A DNA stretch of 64,000 nucleotides from Sandaracinaceae bacterium (GTDB lineage Bacteria > Myxococcota_A > Polyangia > Polyangiales > Houyiibacteriaceae), in assembly GCA_016706685.1 (NCBI GenBank), contig JADJJE010000051.1, positions 186,001 to 250,000 on the forward strand, written 5' to 3'. Numbering within the stretch: position 1 is the first letter of the stretch; each line of letters begins with the position of its first letter. Position numbers and translations under genes: made by a program. Shown piece after piece: positions 33,252-41,766 of this stretch. The notes below the pieces were generated by a model. The model saw nothing but the letters and a program-made list of their open reading frames with translations, had not been told where the DNA came from and did no database searches.

Positions 33252-33995
33252 GTGACGTCGCCCGCGCAGCCCGATCCCACTCCCGAGAGCGAGCGCGCGC
33301 CCGTGCTCAGCGTGGTCATGCCCGCCTACAACGAGGAGGCCACGGTGCTGGCCACCATCGAGCGCGTGCTGGCCGTGCCGCTCGACCTCGAGCTCATCGT
33401 GGTGGACGACGGCTCGGTGGACGCCACGCGCACGCTGCTGCACCAGCACTACAGCGAGCACCCGCGGGTGCGCGTGATCTTCCAGCCCTTCAACCAGGGC
33501 AAGGGGGCCGCGTGCCGCACGGGCTTCGCGCACGCGCGCGGGCAGTACGTGGTCATCCAGGACGCCGACGCGGAGTACGACCCCAACGAGCTGCCCAAGC
33601 TGCTGGAGCCGCTGCTGGACGACCGCGCCGAGGTGGTGTTCGGCAGCCGCTACCTGCACGCCGCCCCCGCGCTGCGCCGCAGCTGGCACACGCGCGCCAA
33701 CGGCGTGTTCACGGCCATGAGCAACGCCGTCACGCCCATGAAGTTCACGGACGTGCACACCTGCTACAAGCTGGTGCGGCGCGACATCCTGCTGGGCCTC
33801 GAGCTGCGCGAGCCGGGCTTCGGCATGGACCAAGAGCTGGCCATCAAGGTGGCGCAGCAGGGCTGCCGCATCGTGGAGGTGCCCATCCGCTACGAGCCGC
33901 GCGGGTATGCGGCGGGCAAGAAGCTGGGCCCGCTCGACGCCGCGCGCATCGCCTGGTGCATCGCCAAGTACGGCGTGCCCGGGCTGCTGCGCTGA
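33252..33995 (+). CDS. Glycosyltransferase family 2 (polyprenyl-phosphate sugar synthase-like)
   Basis: A 247-residue GT-A enzyme with a GTG start. The N-terminal SVVMPAYNEEATV and IVVDDGSVDATR, then the metal-binding QDADAEYDP (Asp104 and Asp106) and GSRYL, fit family 2 of the dolichyl/undecaprenyl-phosphate mannose or glucose synthase type. There is no C-terminal membrane domain, so it should be peripheral, using a nucleotide sugar on the cytoplasmic face. It could make the lipid-linked donor needed by the GT39 enzyme at 25.2 kb, though the genes are 7 kb apart. It starts about 75 nt after the right arm of foldback B. Confidence 0.85.
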   Translation: MTSPAQPDPTPESERAPVLSVVMPAYNEEATVLATIERVLAVPLDLELIVVDDGSVDATRTLLHQHYSEHPRVRVIFQPFNQGKGAACRTGFAHARGQYVVIQDADAEYDPNELPKLLEPLLDDRAEVVFGSRYLHAAPALRRSWHTRANGVFTAMSNAVTPMKFTDVHTCYKLVRRDILLGLELREPGFGMDQELAIKVAQQGCRIVEVPIRYEPRGYAAGKKLGPLDAARIAWCIAKYGVPGLLR

Positions 33996-34007
33996 GCGGG
34001 CAGCGGC

Positions 34008-34454
34008 CTACTCGAGCGGCGCTCCACGCAGACCATGATGCTGGGCCACGCGCTGCAGCGTGGCGAGCAGGGCCGCACGCTCGTCCGCGTCCAGGTGGCC
34101 AAAGGCCTCTGCGTCGTTCTGGTCGGCCAAGGCCGCGAGCTGCGGCACCAGGCGGCGACCCGCAGCCGCGAGGGCGACTCGCTGGGCCCGACGGTCGTGC
34201 TCGTCGGCCACGCACGTGACTAGGCGCTTGGCCACCAGGCGGTCCACCAGCTTCGAGACGGCCCCGCGCGTGAGGCCCACGCCCTCGGCCAGCTGGCTGG
34301 GGCGCGCGCTGGCATGGTCGAAGAGCCAGCGCAGCACCACCCACTCGGCCACGGTGACGCCTTGCGCTTCCACCTTGGTCTTGAAGGCGTGCGACACGTG
34401 GTTGGACACGAAGCGCAGCCAGTAGCCCAGGTGGGCTTCGAGCGCGCTGGTCAC
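34008..34454 (-). CDS. MarR-family transcriptional regulator
   Basis: A 148-residue winged-helix regulator: WVVLRWLFDHASARPSQLAEGVGLTRGAVSKLVDRLVAKRLVTCVADEHDRRAQRVALAAAGRRLV is a full MarR DNA-binding region with the beta-wing residues D-x-R-x-R/Q. N- and C-terminal helices form the dimer interface. Its start overlaps the end of the DUF1398 gene by four bases (ATGA), so the two are one operon. It probably represses its own operon in response to a small aromatic or oxidant ligand; the operator is not visible. Confidence 0.85.
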   Translation of the reverse strand: MTSALEAHLGYWLRFVSNHVSHAFKTKVEAQGVTVAEWVVLRWLFDHASARPSQLAEGVGLTRGAVSKLVDRLVAKRLVTCVADEHDRRAQRVALAAAGRRLVPQLAALADQNDAEAFGHLDADERAALLATLQRVAQHHGLRGAPLE

Positions 34455-34861
34455 TCCGGGGCCTTGGGGAAGAGCTCCACGTGGGTCTCGGCGGTGCGCC
34501 CGTAGTAGACCACGCGCTTGCCGAGGAACGACACCAGGTAGCCCGCGCAGCCGGCGCCGCGCACCTTGCTGCAGAAGCCCAGGTACGTGTAGCCGGGGGC
34601 GTTGGCCTGCGCCTCGCGCACGGCCTGCTCCACGATGCTGGCCTCGAAGGCCGGCGCTACGGGGCCCGCGATGTCGTGAGCGGCCACCTCGGCGCCCTCG
34701 CCGTTGGGGAGGTGGTAGGTGACGACGCCACGCCGGTAGTCCACGTGGTAGCCCTCGAAGCCCGCTTCCAGCAGGGCGCCGATGATGGCGGGGAAGCTCA
34801 TGGTGCCGTCGTGAGCCGCGTGCATGCAGCGCTCGGCCGTCTCTCGCTGGGTGGGGTTCAT
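34451..34861 (-). CDS. DUF1398-family protein
   Basis: A 136-residue protein with GGAGGTC upstream of its ATG. MSFPAIIGALLEAGFEGYHVDYRRGVVTYHLPNG followed by VAPAFEASIVEQAVREAQANAPGYTYLGFCSKVRGAGCAGYLVSFLGKRVVYYGRTAETHVELFP covers the whole DUF1398 family. Some databases label it a phage envelope protein; nothing here suggests a phage. It lies directly upstream of marR and overlaps it by four bases. The function is unknown. Confidence 0.75.
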   Translation of the reverse strand: MNPTQRETAERCMHAAHDGTMSFPAIIGALLEAGFEGYHVDYRRGVVTYHLPNGEGAEVAAHDIAGPVAPAFEASIVEQAVREAQANAPGYTYLGFCSKVRGAGCAGYLVSFLGKRVVYYGRTAETHVELFPKAPE

Positions 34862-34978
34862 GCTGACCTCCAATTCACCATGACGGCATATGGTTTCCTA
34901 GGCAACTAAATGGTGGACGACGGCGCATGCGTGCGCTTCGCGGTAGGCGCGTGGCCACGGCAACGGTACCCTCGCGGG

Positions 34979-35875
34979 ATGGCACGCATCCTGTTCACGC
35001 CTCCCACGTCGGAGTACCAGGTCCCCACCGACGGCAGCTTCCGCATCCGCAAGGCGCCCACCAAGCCCCCCAAGGACATGCGCGGCGATGACGCCAAGAA
35101 GGAGAACCAGCAGGCCCTCAAAGAGCACGTGAAGGTCATCTCCGAGCTGCAGGAGCGGCTCTACGCGGCGGACCGGCACAGCGTGCTCCTGGTGTTCCAG
35201 GCCATGGACGCGGCCGGCAAGGACGGCACCATCCGCGCGCTCTTGAGCGGCGTGAACCCGGCAGGCTGCAACGTGCAGGCGTTCAAGTCGCCGTCCAGCA
35301 AGGAGCTCGACCACGACTTCTTGTGGCGCGTCAGCCAGGCGCTGCCGGAGCGCGGGCGCATCGGCGTGTTCAACCGCAGCCACTACGAAGAGGTGCTGGC
35401 CGTGCGCGTGCACCCGCCCTACCTCGAGGCGCAGAACCTGCCCACGCCGAAGGCCAGCGGCGCCGACGTCTGGAAGCACAGGCACGAGTCCATCAACGAG
35501 TTCGAGAAGCACCTGGCGCGCAACGGCACGGTCATCCTCAAGTTCTTCCTGAACGTGTCGAAGGAGGAGCAGCGTGTGCGCCTCCTGGCTCGCATCGACG
35601 AGCCCGACAGCAACTGGAAGTTCGACCCGCGGGACCTGCGCGAGCGCGCGCTGTGGCCGCAGTACATGCACGCCTTCGAGGACACGCTGCGCAGCACGTC
35701 CACGCCGTGGGCGCCGTGGTACGCCATCCCGGCCGACGACAAGGCCTTCATGCGCCGCGAGATCGCGCGTTTGGTGCGCGAGACCATGGAGGGCTTGAAG
35801 CTCAAGTTTCCGAAGGTATCCTCTGAGCAACTGGCCGAGATGAAGCGCCTGCGTGAGGTGCTGGCGGCCGAGTGA
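34979..35875 (+). CDS. PPK2-family polyphosphate kinase/phosphotransferase
   Basis: A 298-residue protein of the polyphosphate kinase 2 family, which moves phosphate between polyphosphate and nucleotides. Walker A is MDAAGKDGTIRAL (76-88). The family-specific DHDFLWR (111-117) and GVFNRSHYEEVL (129-140) follow, then KFFLNVSKEEQRVRLLARIDEP and PWAPWYAIPADDKAFMR, the lid and base-binding regions. The length and motif order fit the one-domain subfamily. It diverges from the DUF1398-marR operon across 117 nt and is followed by the metallophosphoesterase gene 12 nt on. Confidence 0.9.
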   Translation: MARILFTPPTSEYQVPTDGSFRIRKAPTKPPKDMRGDDAKKENQQALKEHVKVISELQERLYAADRHSVLLVFQAMDAAGKDGTIRALLSGVNPAGCNVQAFKSPSSKELDHDFLWRVSQALPERGRIGVFNRSHYEEVLAVRVHPPYLEAQNLPTPKASGADVWKHRHESINEFEKHLARNGTVILKFFLNVSKEEQRVRLLARIDEPDSNWKFDPRDLRERALWPQYMHAFEDTLRSTSTPWAPWYAIPADDKAFMRREIARLVRETMEGLKLKFPKVSSEQLAEMKRLREVLAAE

Positions 35876-35887
35876 GCACAGCGGTTG

Positions 35888-36823
35888 ATGGCGAGTGAGG
35901 TCTTTCGAATTGGCGTGGTAGGCGACGTTCACCAGCAATGGGACGAAGAGGACGCCCTCGCTCTCGACGCCCAAGGCTACGACTTGATCCTGATCACGGG
36001 TGACCTCGGCAGCTACCGCGCGAACGACGCCGCGGTGGTGGCGCGCCGCGTGGCTGCGCTGCGCACGCCAGCCATCGCCATCGCCGGGAACCACGACGCG
36101 GTGCACGCGGCGCAGCTCATCTCGGAGGCCATCCCGCAGGCCAAGCTGCTGCGCACGCTGCTGAGCGTGGGCCAGCACGCGCGCGTGGACGCGCTGAGCC
36201 AGGCGCTCGGGCCCGTGACGCTGGGCGGCTACAGCGTGCACCCGGTGAACGAGCGGCTGTACGTGGTGGTGGCGCGCCCGCACTCCATGGGCGGCCCTTC
36301 GCTCGCGTTCGTGCCGCAGCTGAGCACGCGCTTTGGCGTGAAGACCATGGAGGACTCGGTGGCGCGCCTGACCGCCTGTGTGGACCAGACCCCGCCGGAC
36401 GCGCTGCTGGTGTTCCTGGCGCACAACGCCTGCACGGGGCACGGGGCCACGCGCACCGACATCGCGGGGCGTGACTTCCACCGCGACGAGGGCGACTGGG
36501 GTGACCCCGACCTGCGCGCGGCCCTGCAGCACGCGAAGGCGCAGGGCCGGCGCGTTCTGGCCGTGGTGTCGGGCCACATGCACCTCTCGCTGCGCGGGGG
36601 CGGCTGGCGCACGGACCACGTGCTGGAGGACGGCACCCTGCACCTGAACGCGGCCGACGTGCCGCGGCATCGCCGGGACAAGCGCGGCGGGCCGGTGAGC
36701 GCTCGGCACCACGTGCGCCTGCTGGTGGACCTGAGCGCCGGCACTGCCCGCTGCGAGCACGTGTGGGTGCCCACGGGAGAGCGCGGCGAGGTGCAGGGCA
36801 CGCGCATGTCGCAGGTGCCTTAG
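35888..36823 (+). CDS. Calcineurin-like metallophosphoesterase
   Basis: A 311-residue soluble phosphoesterase with the metal-binding blocks GDVHQQW (D13, H15), GDLGSYR, AGNHDAVH, LAHNACTG and SGHMHLSLRGG in the order expected for the calcineurin-like fold. It resembles the TIGR04168 group found also in cyanobacteria. The start is the ATG at 35888 (the TTG just before it gives only one more residue). It forms an apparent operon with ppk2. Foldback C begins 36 nt past its stop. Confidence 0.85.
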   Translation: MASEVFRIGVVGDVHQQWDEEDALALDAQGYDLILITGDLGSYRANDAAVVARRVAALRTPAIAIAGNHDAVHAAQLISEAIPQAKLLRTLLSVGQHARVDALSQALGPVTLGGYSVHPVNERLYVVVARPHSMGGPSLAFVPQLSTRFGVKTMEDSVARLTACVDQTPPDALLVFLAHNACTGHGATRTDIAGRDFHRDEGDWGDPDLRAALQHAKAQGRRVLAVVSGHMHLSLRGGGWRTDHVLEDGTLHLNAADVPRHRRDKRGGPVSARHHVRLLVDLSAGTARCEHVWVPTGERGEVQGTRMSQVP

Positions 36824-36858
36824 GGGCCGCCGGGGGCCCGGAGGGCCCCGTTCATCGC

Positions 36859-37189
36859 CGAACGTAGACGTGGTCGTAGACGTAGACGTGGTCGTAGCCG
36901 TACTCGTGCTCGTTGACGTGCTCGTGCTCGTGCTCGTACTCGAGTCCCCACCCCCCGCCGCGCATCGCCGAGCCGCGTGCGATTGGGAACTCCACGTAGC
37001 CGCGGAGAATCGTTTTGGAGCAGTCTGTGGCAATGGCCGCGGAATCGATGGAGCAGGTGTCGGCTCGGGGCGGCGAGAGTGGCTGTCGGTCGACATCGAT
37101 GTCGGCGAGTACGAGCACGAGCACGAGCACGTCAACGAGCACGAGTACGGCTACGACCACGTCTACGTCAACGTCAACGTCTACGTTCG
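36859..37189. repeat. Foldback C: 84-nt inverted arms, 81/84 identical
   Basis: The left arm 36859-36942 and right arm 37106-37189 are inverted copies of equal length. Reading inward from the loop side, the first 64 nt match perfectly, and only 3 mismatches occur in 84. Each arm is a string of 14 hexamers of the form CGTNNN (left) or NNNACG (right), including CGTAGA, CGTGGT, CGTACT, CGTGCT and CGTTGA. The loop is 163 nt of non-repetitive sequence without a convincing gene. Both strands are open and would encode the same Glu/His/Tyr/Val peptide, but no start site or codon bias supports translation. Confidence 0.88.
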
Positions 37190-37214
37190 TTGTCGGCGAC
37201 ATCTGGAGCCGCGA

Positions 37215-37640
37215 CGGAAAAGGGACGGGCGGAACACCCGAAGATGTCCCGCCCGTCTGAGCTTTCGGGGGCCCTCAGCTGGGAGCGTCCCGTACGAGCT
37301 AGTTAGCTCGTCAGGCCCGTTCGCAGTGAGAGCCCGAATCTACTTGAACAGTTCATATTGCTCGCCTCCCCGGCTATAGCCGGCGTCCCGGGGTCTCTGG
37401 CGGTCCGAAGAGCACCAGACCTCAGAAGGGACGTTTCTGAAGTGGGGGCAACCGCCCCGTGGTTCGCTGTCCCGATTCCTCGAAAGGATTCACACCGTCG
37501 TGGGGCACGAGGCCCAATCGGTTCAGGGGGATTTGGAGCGTACGGGGACGTAGTGCTCACCTCCCCACCCTACGGACCGGGATCGCGGGTGTAAAGCCCT
37601 GGAATCACTCGGGCTGCATTTCCGCTGAACGACAAGACGG
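37215..37640 (-). ncRNA. Candidate structured RNA between foldback C and the 37.66 kb gene
   Basis: This 420-nt stretch has no convincing gene but many short dyads: a palindrome CGGCTATAGCCG at 37371-37382, an 18-nt dyad at 37294-37311, GGTC..TGG/CCA..GACC at 37392-37421, and GGGGGC-AACC-GCCCC nearby. At its left end a stem of about 12 bp (37224-37257) is followed on the minus strand by CCCTTTTCC, the look of an intrinsic terminator. I considered RNase P, tmRNA, SRP and 6S RNA. The conserved cores of the first three are absent; 6S cannot be excluded. The strand is inferred from the terminator only. Confidence 0.3.
37218..37257 (-). terminator. Terminator-like hairpin
   Basis: Arms 37224-37232 and 37249-37257 pair perfectly over 9 bp (GACGGGCGG/CCGCCCGTC) and continue inward with ACA/TGT. 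On the minus strand the stem is followed by four T residues at 37218-37221. It would end a leftward transcript coming from about 37.6 kb. Confidence 0.45.
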
Positions 37641-37660
37641 AATGTGCAACAAAGCTGGGG

Positions 37661-37888
37661 ATGTCCGACACCGTGAGCACGCTCCGCGCGGCCCAGCGCG
37701 CCTTCGACGCGGGCGACTTTCGTGAGGTGCGACGGATCGCCCAGCCCCTCGCCCAGCACCCCGACGCGGACACCGCGCGCGAGGCGCTCTCGCTCCTGGG
37801 CAAGATCTCCCCGGACCCAGCGCAGTACGCCGTGCTCGGGCTCTCGCTGCTGTTCTTCGTGATCGCCACCCTCTGGTACGCCCCCTGA
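37661..37888 (+). CDS. Small TPR-like membrane protein
   Basis: A 75-residue protein: TLRAAQRAFDAGDFREVRRIAQPLAQHPDADTAREALSLLGKI forms one TPR-like helical pair, then a membrane helix (YAVLGLSLLFFVIATLWYA) ends the protein. The last base of its stop codon is the first base of the next ATG, so it is coupled to the downstream lipoprotein. Function unknown. Confidence 0.65.
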   Translation: MSDTVSTLRAAQRAFDAGDFREVRRIAQPLAQHPDADTAREALSLLGKISPDPAQYAVLGLSLLFFVIATLWYAP

Positions 37889-38535
37889 TGACCCACCTTC
37901 GCAGCTCCCTTCCGGCTCGCCTCGCGCGCCCCGGCCGCCTCGTGCTCTCCCTCCTGCTGGTGGCTGCCGCGCTGGCGGGCTGCAAGGGCGGCGCGGGGGC
38001 CGAGGAACCCATCGCCGCCCGCCACCAGCCCGCGCGCCTCATGCCGCTGGCCGAAGGCAACGTCTGGACATACGACGCCTACGACCAAGACGGCCACGGC
38101 CCCACCATCGCCGGCATCCAGGTCACCGCCGTGAGCGACACCGAGTTCGTGGTGTCGTCGCTGTTCGCCCAGAACTCGCGCGAGACCTACCAGATTCGCC
38201 CCGAGGGCATCTACCTGCCCGACTCCGGCGCGTGGCTGCTGCGCGCCCCCGTCACGGTCGGCCAGCGCTGGCCCACCCGCAACGAGCGCCAGGCCGAGGT
38301 GGTGAACACCAACCTCCGCATCGAGACCCCGCGCGGCACCTTCGAGGGCTGCGTGCAGGTCAACGAAGACGGCGGCGAGATGGAGATCCACGTGGAGACG
38401 GTCTACTGCACGGACATCGGCGCGGTGGCGATGGCGTCCAGCATGACGTCGGACATGACGGGGATGACCGTCACGCAGCGTGCGGAGCTGCGGGAGTACG
38501 TGGTGGGGGCGGCGGAGGAAGAGGGCGAGGACTGA
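37888..38535 (+). CDS. Lipoprotein, unknown function
   Basis: A 215-residue lipoprotein with a hydrophobic signal ending AALAGC (Cys near 32). MPLAEGNVWTYDAYDQDG, then GQRWPTRNE and ETPRGTFEGCVQVNEDG are phrases seen in many bacterial secreted proteins whose domain begins with a W-T/S-Y strand. The end is acidic (AAEEEGED). It is translationally coupled to the preceding 75-residue membrane protein. No enzyme motif is visible. Confidence 0.65.
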   Translation: MTHLRSSLPARLARPGRLVLSLLLVAAALAGCKGGAGAEEPIAARHQPARLMPLAEGNVWTYDAYDQDGHGPTIAGIQVTAVSDTEFVVSSLFAQNSRETYQIRPEGIYLPDSGAWLLRAPVTVGQRWPTRNERQAEVVNTNLRIETPRGTFEGCVQVNEDGGEMEIHVETVYCTDIGAVAMASSMTSDMTGMTVTQRAELREYVVGAAEEEGED

Positions 38536-38617
38536 GCGTCCGGATGGCAGGCGGCTTGAAAGAAACACCCCCCCAACCACCACCCAGACCCACCGGGCCA
38601 TGCCCACGACTGCGGAG

Positions 38618-41600
38618 TCACGCGACCGCAGCTGCGAACTGCGTGAAGAGGTCGCCGGGTAGCGAGTGGGCGAGGCGCCAGGTGATGGCCATGGGCTGCT
38701 CGCCGCGGTGATCCACGTAGGTCGCGGGGCCCAGGAACCAGAAGGCGCGGTCGTTGGCGTGGAGGCGAGCGAAGAGCAGCATGCTGTGGCCGTCTCGGAC
38801 GTGCGTCTGGTAGCGGCGGCCGGTCTCGCCGTCAGCCCGGACGACGCCTTGGCTCTCCCAGTGGATGAGATCGCGCGAGATGGCGTAGTCGCGATAGCGG
38901 GTGGTGGGGGAGAAGCCGGCGCCGGTCTTGTCGAGGGTGAAGGCCAACAAGTCGGCACGCTGCTCTGGCAGGTGACGCACGCCCGTCTGCCACGCGGCGA
39001 CCTTGGCGCTGTCACCCACCCCAAAGGCCGCGAGGATCTCGATGCGGGTGTAGCGGGCGTGAACGACGAGCGGGACGTCGGGATGTGTGTCGAGGGGCGC
39101 CTGCACGTGATCCACCTGCTCAGACAGCAGCGCCATCAGCTCTGCTGTCTCAGTGAGCACCTGCGGGTGCTCGAAGAGCGTGGGCCAGGCTTCGCTCGAG
39201 GGTTGGTCCTTCTGAAACACCTGGTCACCCAGCTGCGCCGCCAGCATGCGAGCGTATCGCCGGTCACGCCCGTTGAGCTTGCTCCATGCCGGGCAGCGCT
39301 TGGCCGTCAGCAGCCGCGTGTATGCCTCGATGCGCGCTGTGTCGTCGACGTGAAGCAGGCGCCCCACGGCGCGGCGCAGCGGTACTTCGTGTGGACCGCT
39401 GGGCAGGACAGCCAGCCCCGCGTCGGCGCACAGGTCACTCCAGCTCTTTGCACCCGAGTAGACGTCGTCGAGGTCGAGACCGGTCTCGCGGAGGTAGTCC
39501 AACAGGGCAGGCCGCGTCTGCTGTGCGAGGGCGCGCAGCTCCCTCACCTTGTCGGCCCAATTCGACGGGACCGCACGACGCAGGCTCTCTAGGACCACGT
39601 CGCGCGACACCCGGTCGAGCTGCATGTGGCAACCCGCAGGCAGGTACGGAAAGCCCTGCGCCACCTGGGTCTCGAGCTCCCGTCGAGTGCCACCGAGCAG
39701 CGCGCGCAGCTTGAGATCGAAGCGGAACTCCGCGCGGTGGATGCCCACGAAGTCGAGCACGGTGCACACCGCCTTGTTGCGTGAGCGACGCAGGCCGCGC
39801 CCGAGCTGCTGCAGAAACAGCGTCGCGCTCTCGGTGGGGCGCAACAGCAAGAGCGTGTCCACGTCCGGCAGGTCCACGCCCTCGTTGAATAGGTCCACGG
39901 AGAACACCACTCGGACGGAACCCTCGCGCAGTGCTTCGAGCGCATCCTCACGCGCCTGGGCCGTGCTCTCGCCCCACACCGCCCGACTCTCGATGCCGTG
40001 CTCGCTGAAGAAGCGCGCCATGTAGCGCGCGTGGTCCACGCTGACGCAGAAGCCGAGCGCCCGGAACGAGGACGCATCGTCGAGGTGTTCGTGCAAGCTC
40101 TGCAGCACGTGCCGCGCCCACACGTCGTTGCCCGTCATCACGTTCCCGAGGCTCTCGACGTCGTAGCCATGACCGCGACGCCAGGGGACCTTGCGGAGGT
40201 CCAGGCCGTCGTGGACACCGTAGTACACGAAGGGCGCCAGGCGATGCTGGTCGATGGCATCCCAGAGCCGCAGCTCGGCCGTGATGCGCCCTCCGAAGTG
40301 GCTCAGCACGTCGAGCTGATCGCTGCGCTCCGGGGTGGCGGTGAGCGCCAGCAGCTCACGTGGCGCGAGGTGCGCGAGCAGGCCTTGATACGACTTGGCC
40401 GCCGCGTGGTGGAACTCGTCGATGACCACCACGTCGAAGTGGTCGCGCGCCAGGCTGGCGTAGCCGCTCGCGTGCAAGCTCTGGATGGATGCGAAGACGT
40501 GCTCGAAGTCTTCGGGCCGCTGACCATCGACCCACAGCTCCCCGAAGCTGGCCTTGCGGAGCGCGTGTCGAAACGTGGCCAGCGACTGCTCGAGGATCTC
40601 CTTGCGGTGCGCGACGAAGAGCAGGCGTGCGCGCGGCAGGTGCTCGCGCAGGCGCGCGTAATCGACGGCCGCCATGACCGTCTTTCCCGTGCCCGTCGCG
40701 GAGACGATCAGGTTGCGGTGCTGACCGCGCGCCCGCGCGACGCTCAGCTGCTCCAGCATGCGCTCCTGGAAGGGCTCGGGGCGCAGCTCCACGGGGCTCA
40801 GGTAGATCTTGGGGCCCGACTGCTGCGCCGCACGCGCGTGCTCACGGAACTGCGCGTCGTCGAGCGGCACGAAGTCTCCGGCGTGCCAGTACGAGTCGAA
40901 CACGGCGCTGACCTTCTCCACCACGGCCGCGTTTCGCGCCCCCGAAGCCCGCACGTTCCACTCGAGGCCGGTCACCTGCGCCGAATGTGTGAGGTTCGAG
41001 GAGCCGATGAAGGCCGTCGAGTACCCCGAGTCGCGATGAAACAGCCATGCCTTGGCGTGCAGGCGCGTCCCGCTCGTGTCGTACGAGACCCGCACGTCTG
41101 CCCCGATGTCGCGCAGCATCGTGAGCGCGGATAGCTCGGTGGACTGGGTGTAGGTGGTGGTCAGCACGCGCAGCGTTCCTGGCTGCGCTCCACAGTGCTT
41201 TCGTAGGGCGGCCTCGAACGGCATGAGACCGCTCCGTCGGATGAACGCCATCACTAGGTCGATGCGGTCCGCCGAGTCGATCTCACTGAGCACCTGCTGG
41301 CCCACGCGCGGCTCGCCGGGCGCGTTGGTCAACAGGGTGGTGTCGAGCAATGGGGTGAGCGGTGAGGCGATGTCCTCGAGCGAGCCATCGGGTCGGAGCT
41401 GCTGGATGGCGCGCAGCAGCTCGCCCGGTTGCACAGGGCGTGGGTCGTCCTGCGGCTTGCGGGGACGGTGGTCGCGCAGCGTGTCCAGCAGCGCTCGCGC
41501 CACCTTGACGCTCACCGCGACGCGTTCCTTGGCGGGCACGGAATAGAGCTCGCGCTCCACCACCCGGGCCAGGTGCAGGGCGATGCGGTCGGCAATCTCC

Positions 41601-41713
41601 TCACTCTCGGGGGACTGACGCTGCGCGTGGAGCGCAGGGTCGAGCGCGCTCAGCTCCTGCTCCAAGTCTTCGGTGATGAGGACTTCGTAGAGACCCCTGC
41701 GACGCTCGGACAT
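38618..41713 (-). CDS. PLD nuclease-SF2 helicase-DUF3427 protein
   Basis: A 1,031-residue multi-domain protein. An N-terminal helical region (to about 140) is followed by a phospholipase-D-like domain with LHAKAWLFHRDSG (HxK near 219) and GSSNLTHSA. The superfamily 2 helicase core follows, with Walker A SATGTGKTVM near 338-347, the Walker B box VIDEFHHAAAK near 429, ALTATPERSD, and motif VI QQLGRGLRRS. The C-terminal part, from about 870, is the DUF3427 domain (YTRIEILAAFGVGD, YAISRDLIHWESQ, FLGPATYVDH, ITWRL). This architecture occurs in DNA-repair- and defence-related helicases that likely act on foreign or damaged DNA. The ATG at 41713 is the first with downstream homology. It stands alone, convergent with the 37888 lipoprotein. 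Confidence 0.85.
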   Translation of the reverse strand: MSERRRGLYEVLITEDLEQELSALDPALHAQRQSPESEEIADRIALHLARVVERELYSVPAKERVAVSVKVARALLDTLRDHRPRKPQDDPRPVQPGELLRAIQQLRPDGSLEDIASPLTPLLDTTLLTNAPGEPRVGQQVLSEIDSADRIDLVMAFIRRSGLMPFEAALRKHCGAQPGTLRVLTTTYTQSTELSALTMLRDIGADVRVSYDTSGTRLHAKAWLFHRDSGYSTAFIGSSNLTHSAQVTGLEWNVRASGARNAAVVEKVSAVFDSYWHAGDFVPLDDAQFREHARAAQQSGPKIYLSPVELRPEPFQERMLEQLSVARARGQHRNLIVSATGTGKTVMAAVDYARLREHLPRARLLFVAHRKEILEQSLATFRHALRKASFGELWVDGQRPEDFEHVFASIQSLHASGYASLARDHFDVVVIDEFHHAAAKSYQGLLAHLAPRELLALTATPERSDQLDVLSHFGGRITAELRLWDAIDQHRLAPFVYYGVHDGLDLRKVPWRRGHGYDVESLGNVMTGNDVWARHVLQSLHEHLDDASSFRALGFCVSVDHARYMARFFSEHGIESRAVWGESTAQAREDALEALREGSVRVVFSVDLFNEGVDLPDVDTLLLLRPTESATLFLQQLGRGLRRSRNKAVCTVLDFVGIHRAEFRFDLKLRALLGGTRRELETQVAQGFPYLPAGCHMQLDRVSRDVVLESLRRAVPSNWADKVRELRALAQQTRPALLDYLRETGLDLDDVYSGAKSWSDLCADAGLAVLPSGPHEVPLRRAVGRLLHVDDTARIEAYTRLLTAKRCPAWSKLNGRDRRYARMLAAQLGDQVFQKDQPSSEAWPTLFEHPQVLTETAELMALLSEQVDHVQAPLDTHPDVPLVVHARYTRIEILAAFGVGDSAKVAAWQTGVRHLPEQRADLLAFTLDKTGAGFSPTTRYRDYAISRDLIHWESQGVVRADGETGRRYQTHVRDGHSMLLFARLHANDRAFWFLGPATYVDHRGEQPMAITWRLAHSLPGDLFTQFAAAVA

Positions 41714-41766
41714 GCCTCGAGCGTACAGGACACGGCGCTCCGAGAGGAACGCCACGCGAGCCCGCC

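Noticed and set aside
34451..34861. Phage remnant (DUF1398 is sometimes labelled phage envelope protein)
   Set aside because: No other phage gene, integrase or attachment site nearby; it is a simple operon with marR.
36852..37202. Glu/His/Tyr/Val repeat peptide read through the arms of foldback C (also in B)
   Set aside because: Both arms encode the same peptide only because they are inverted copies. There is no ribosome site, no start near the arms and the frames run through stems.
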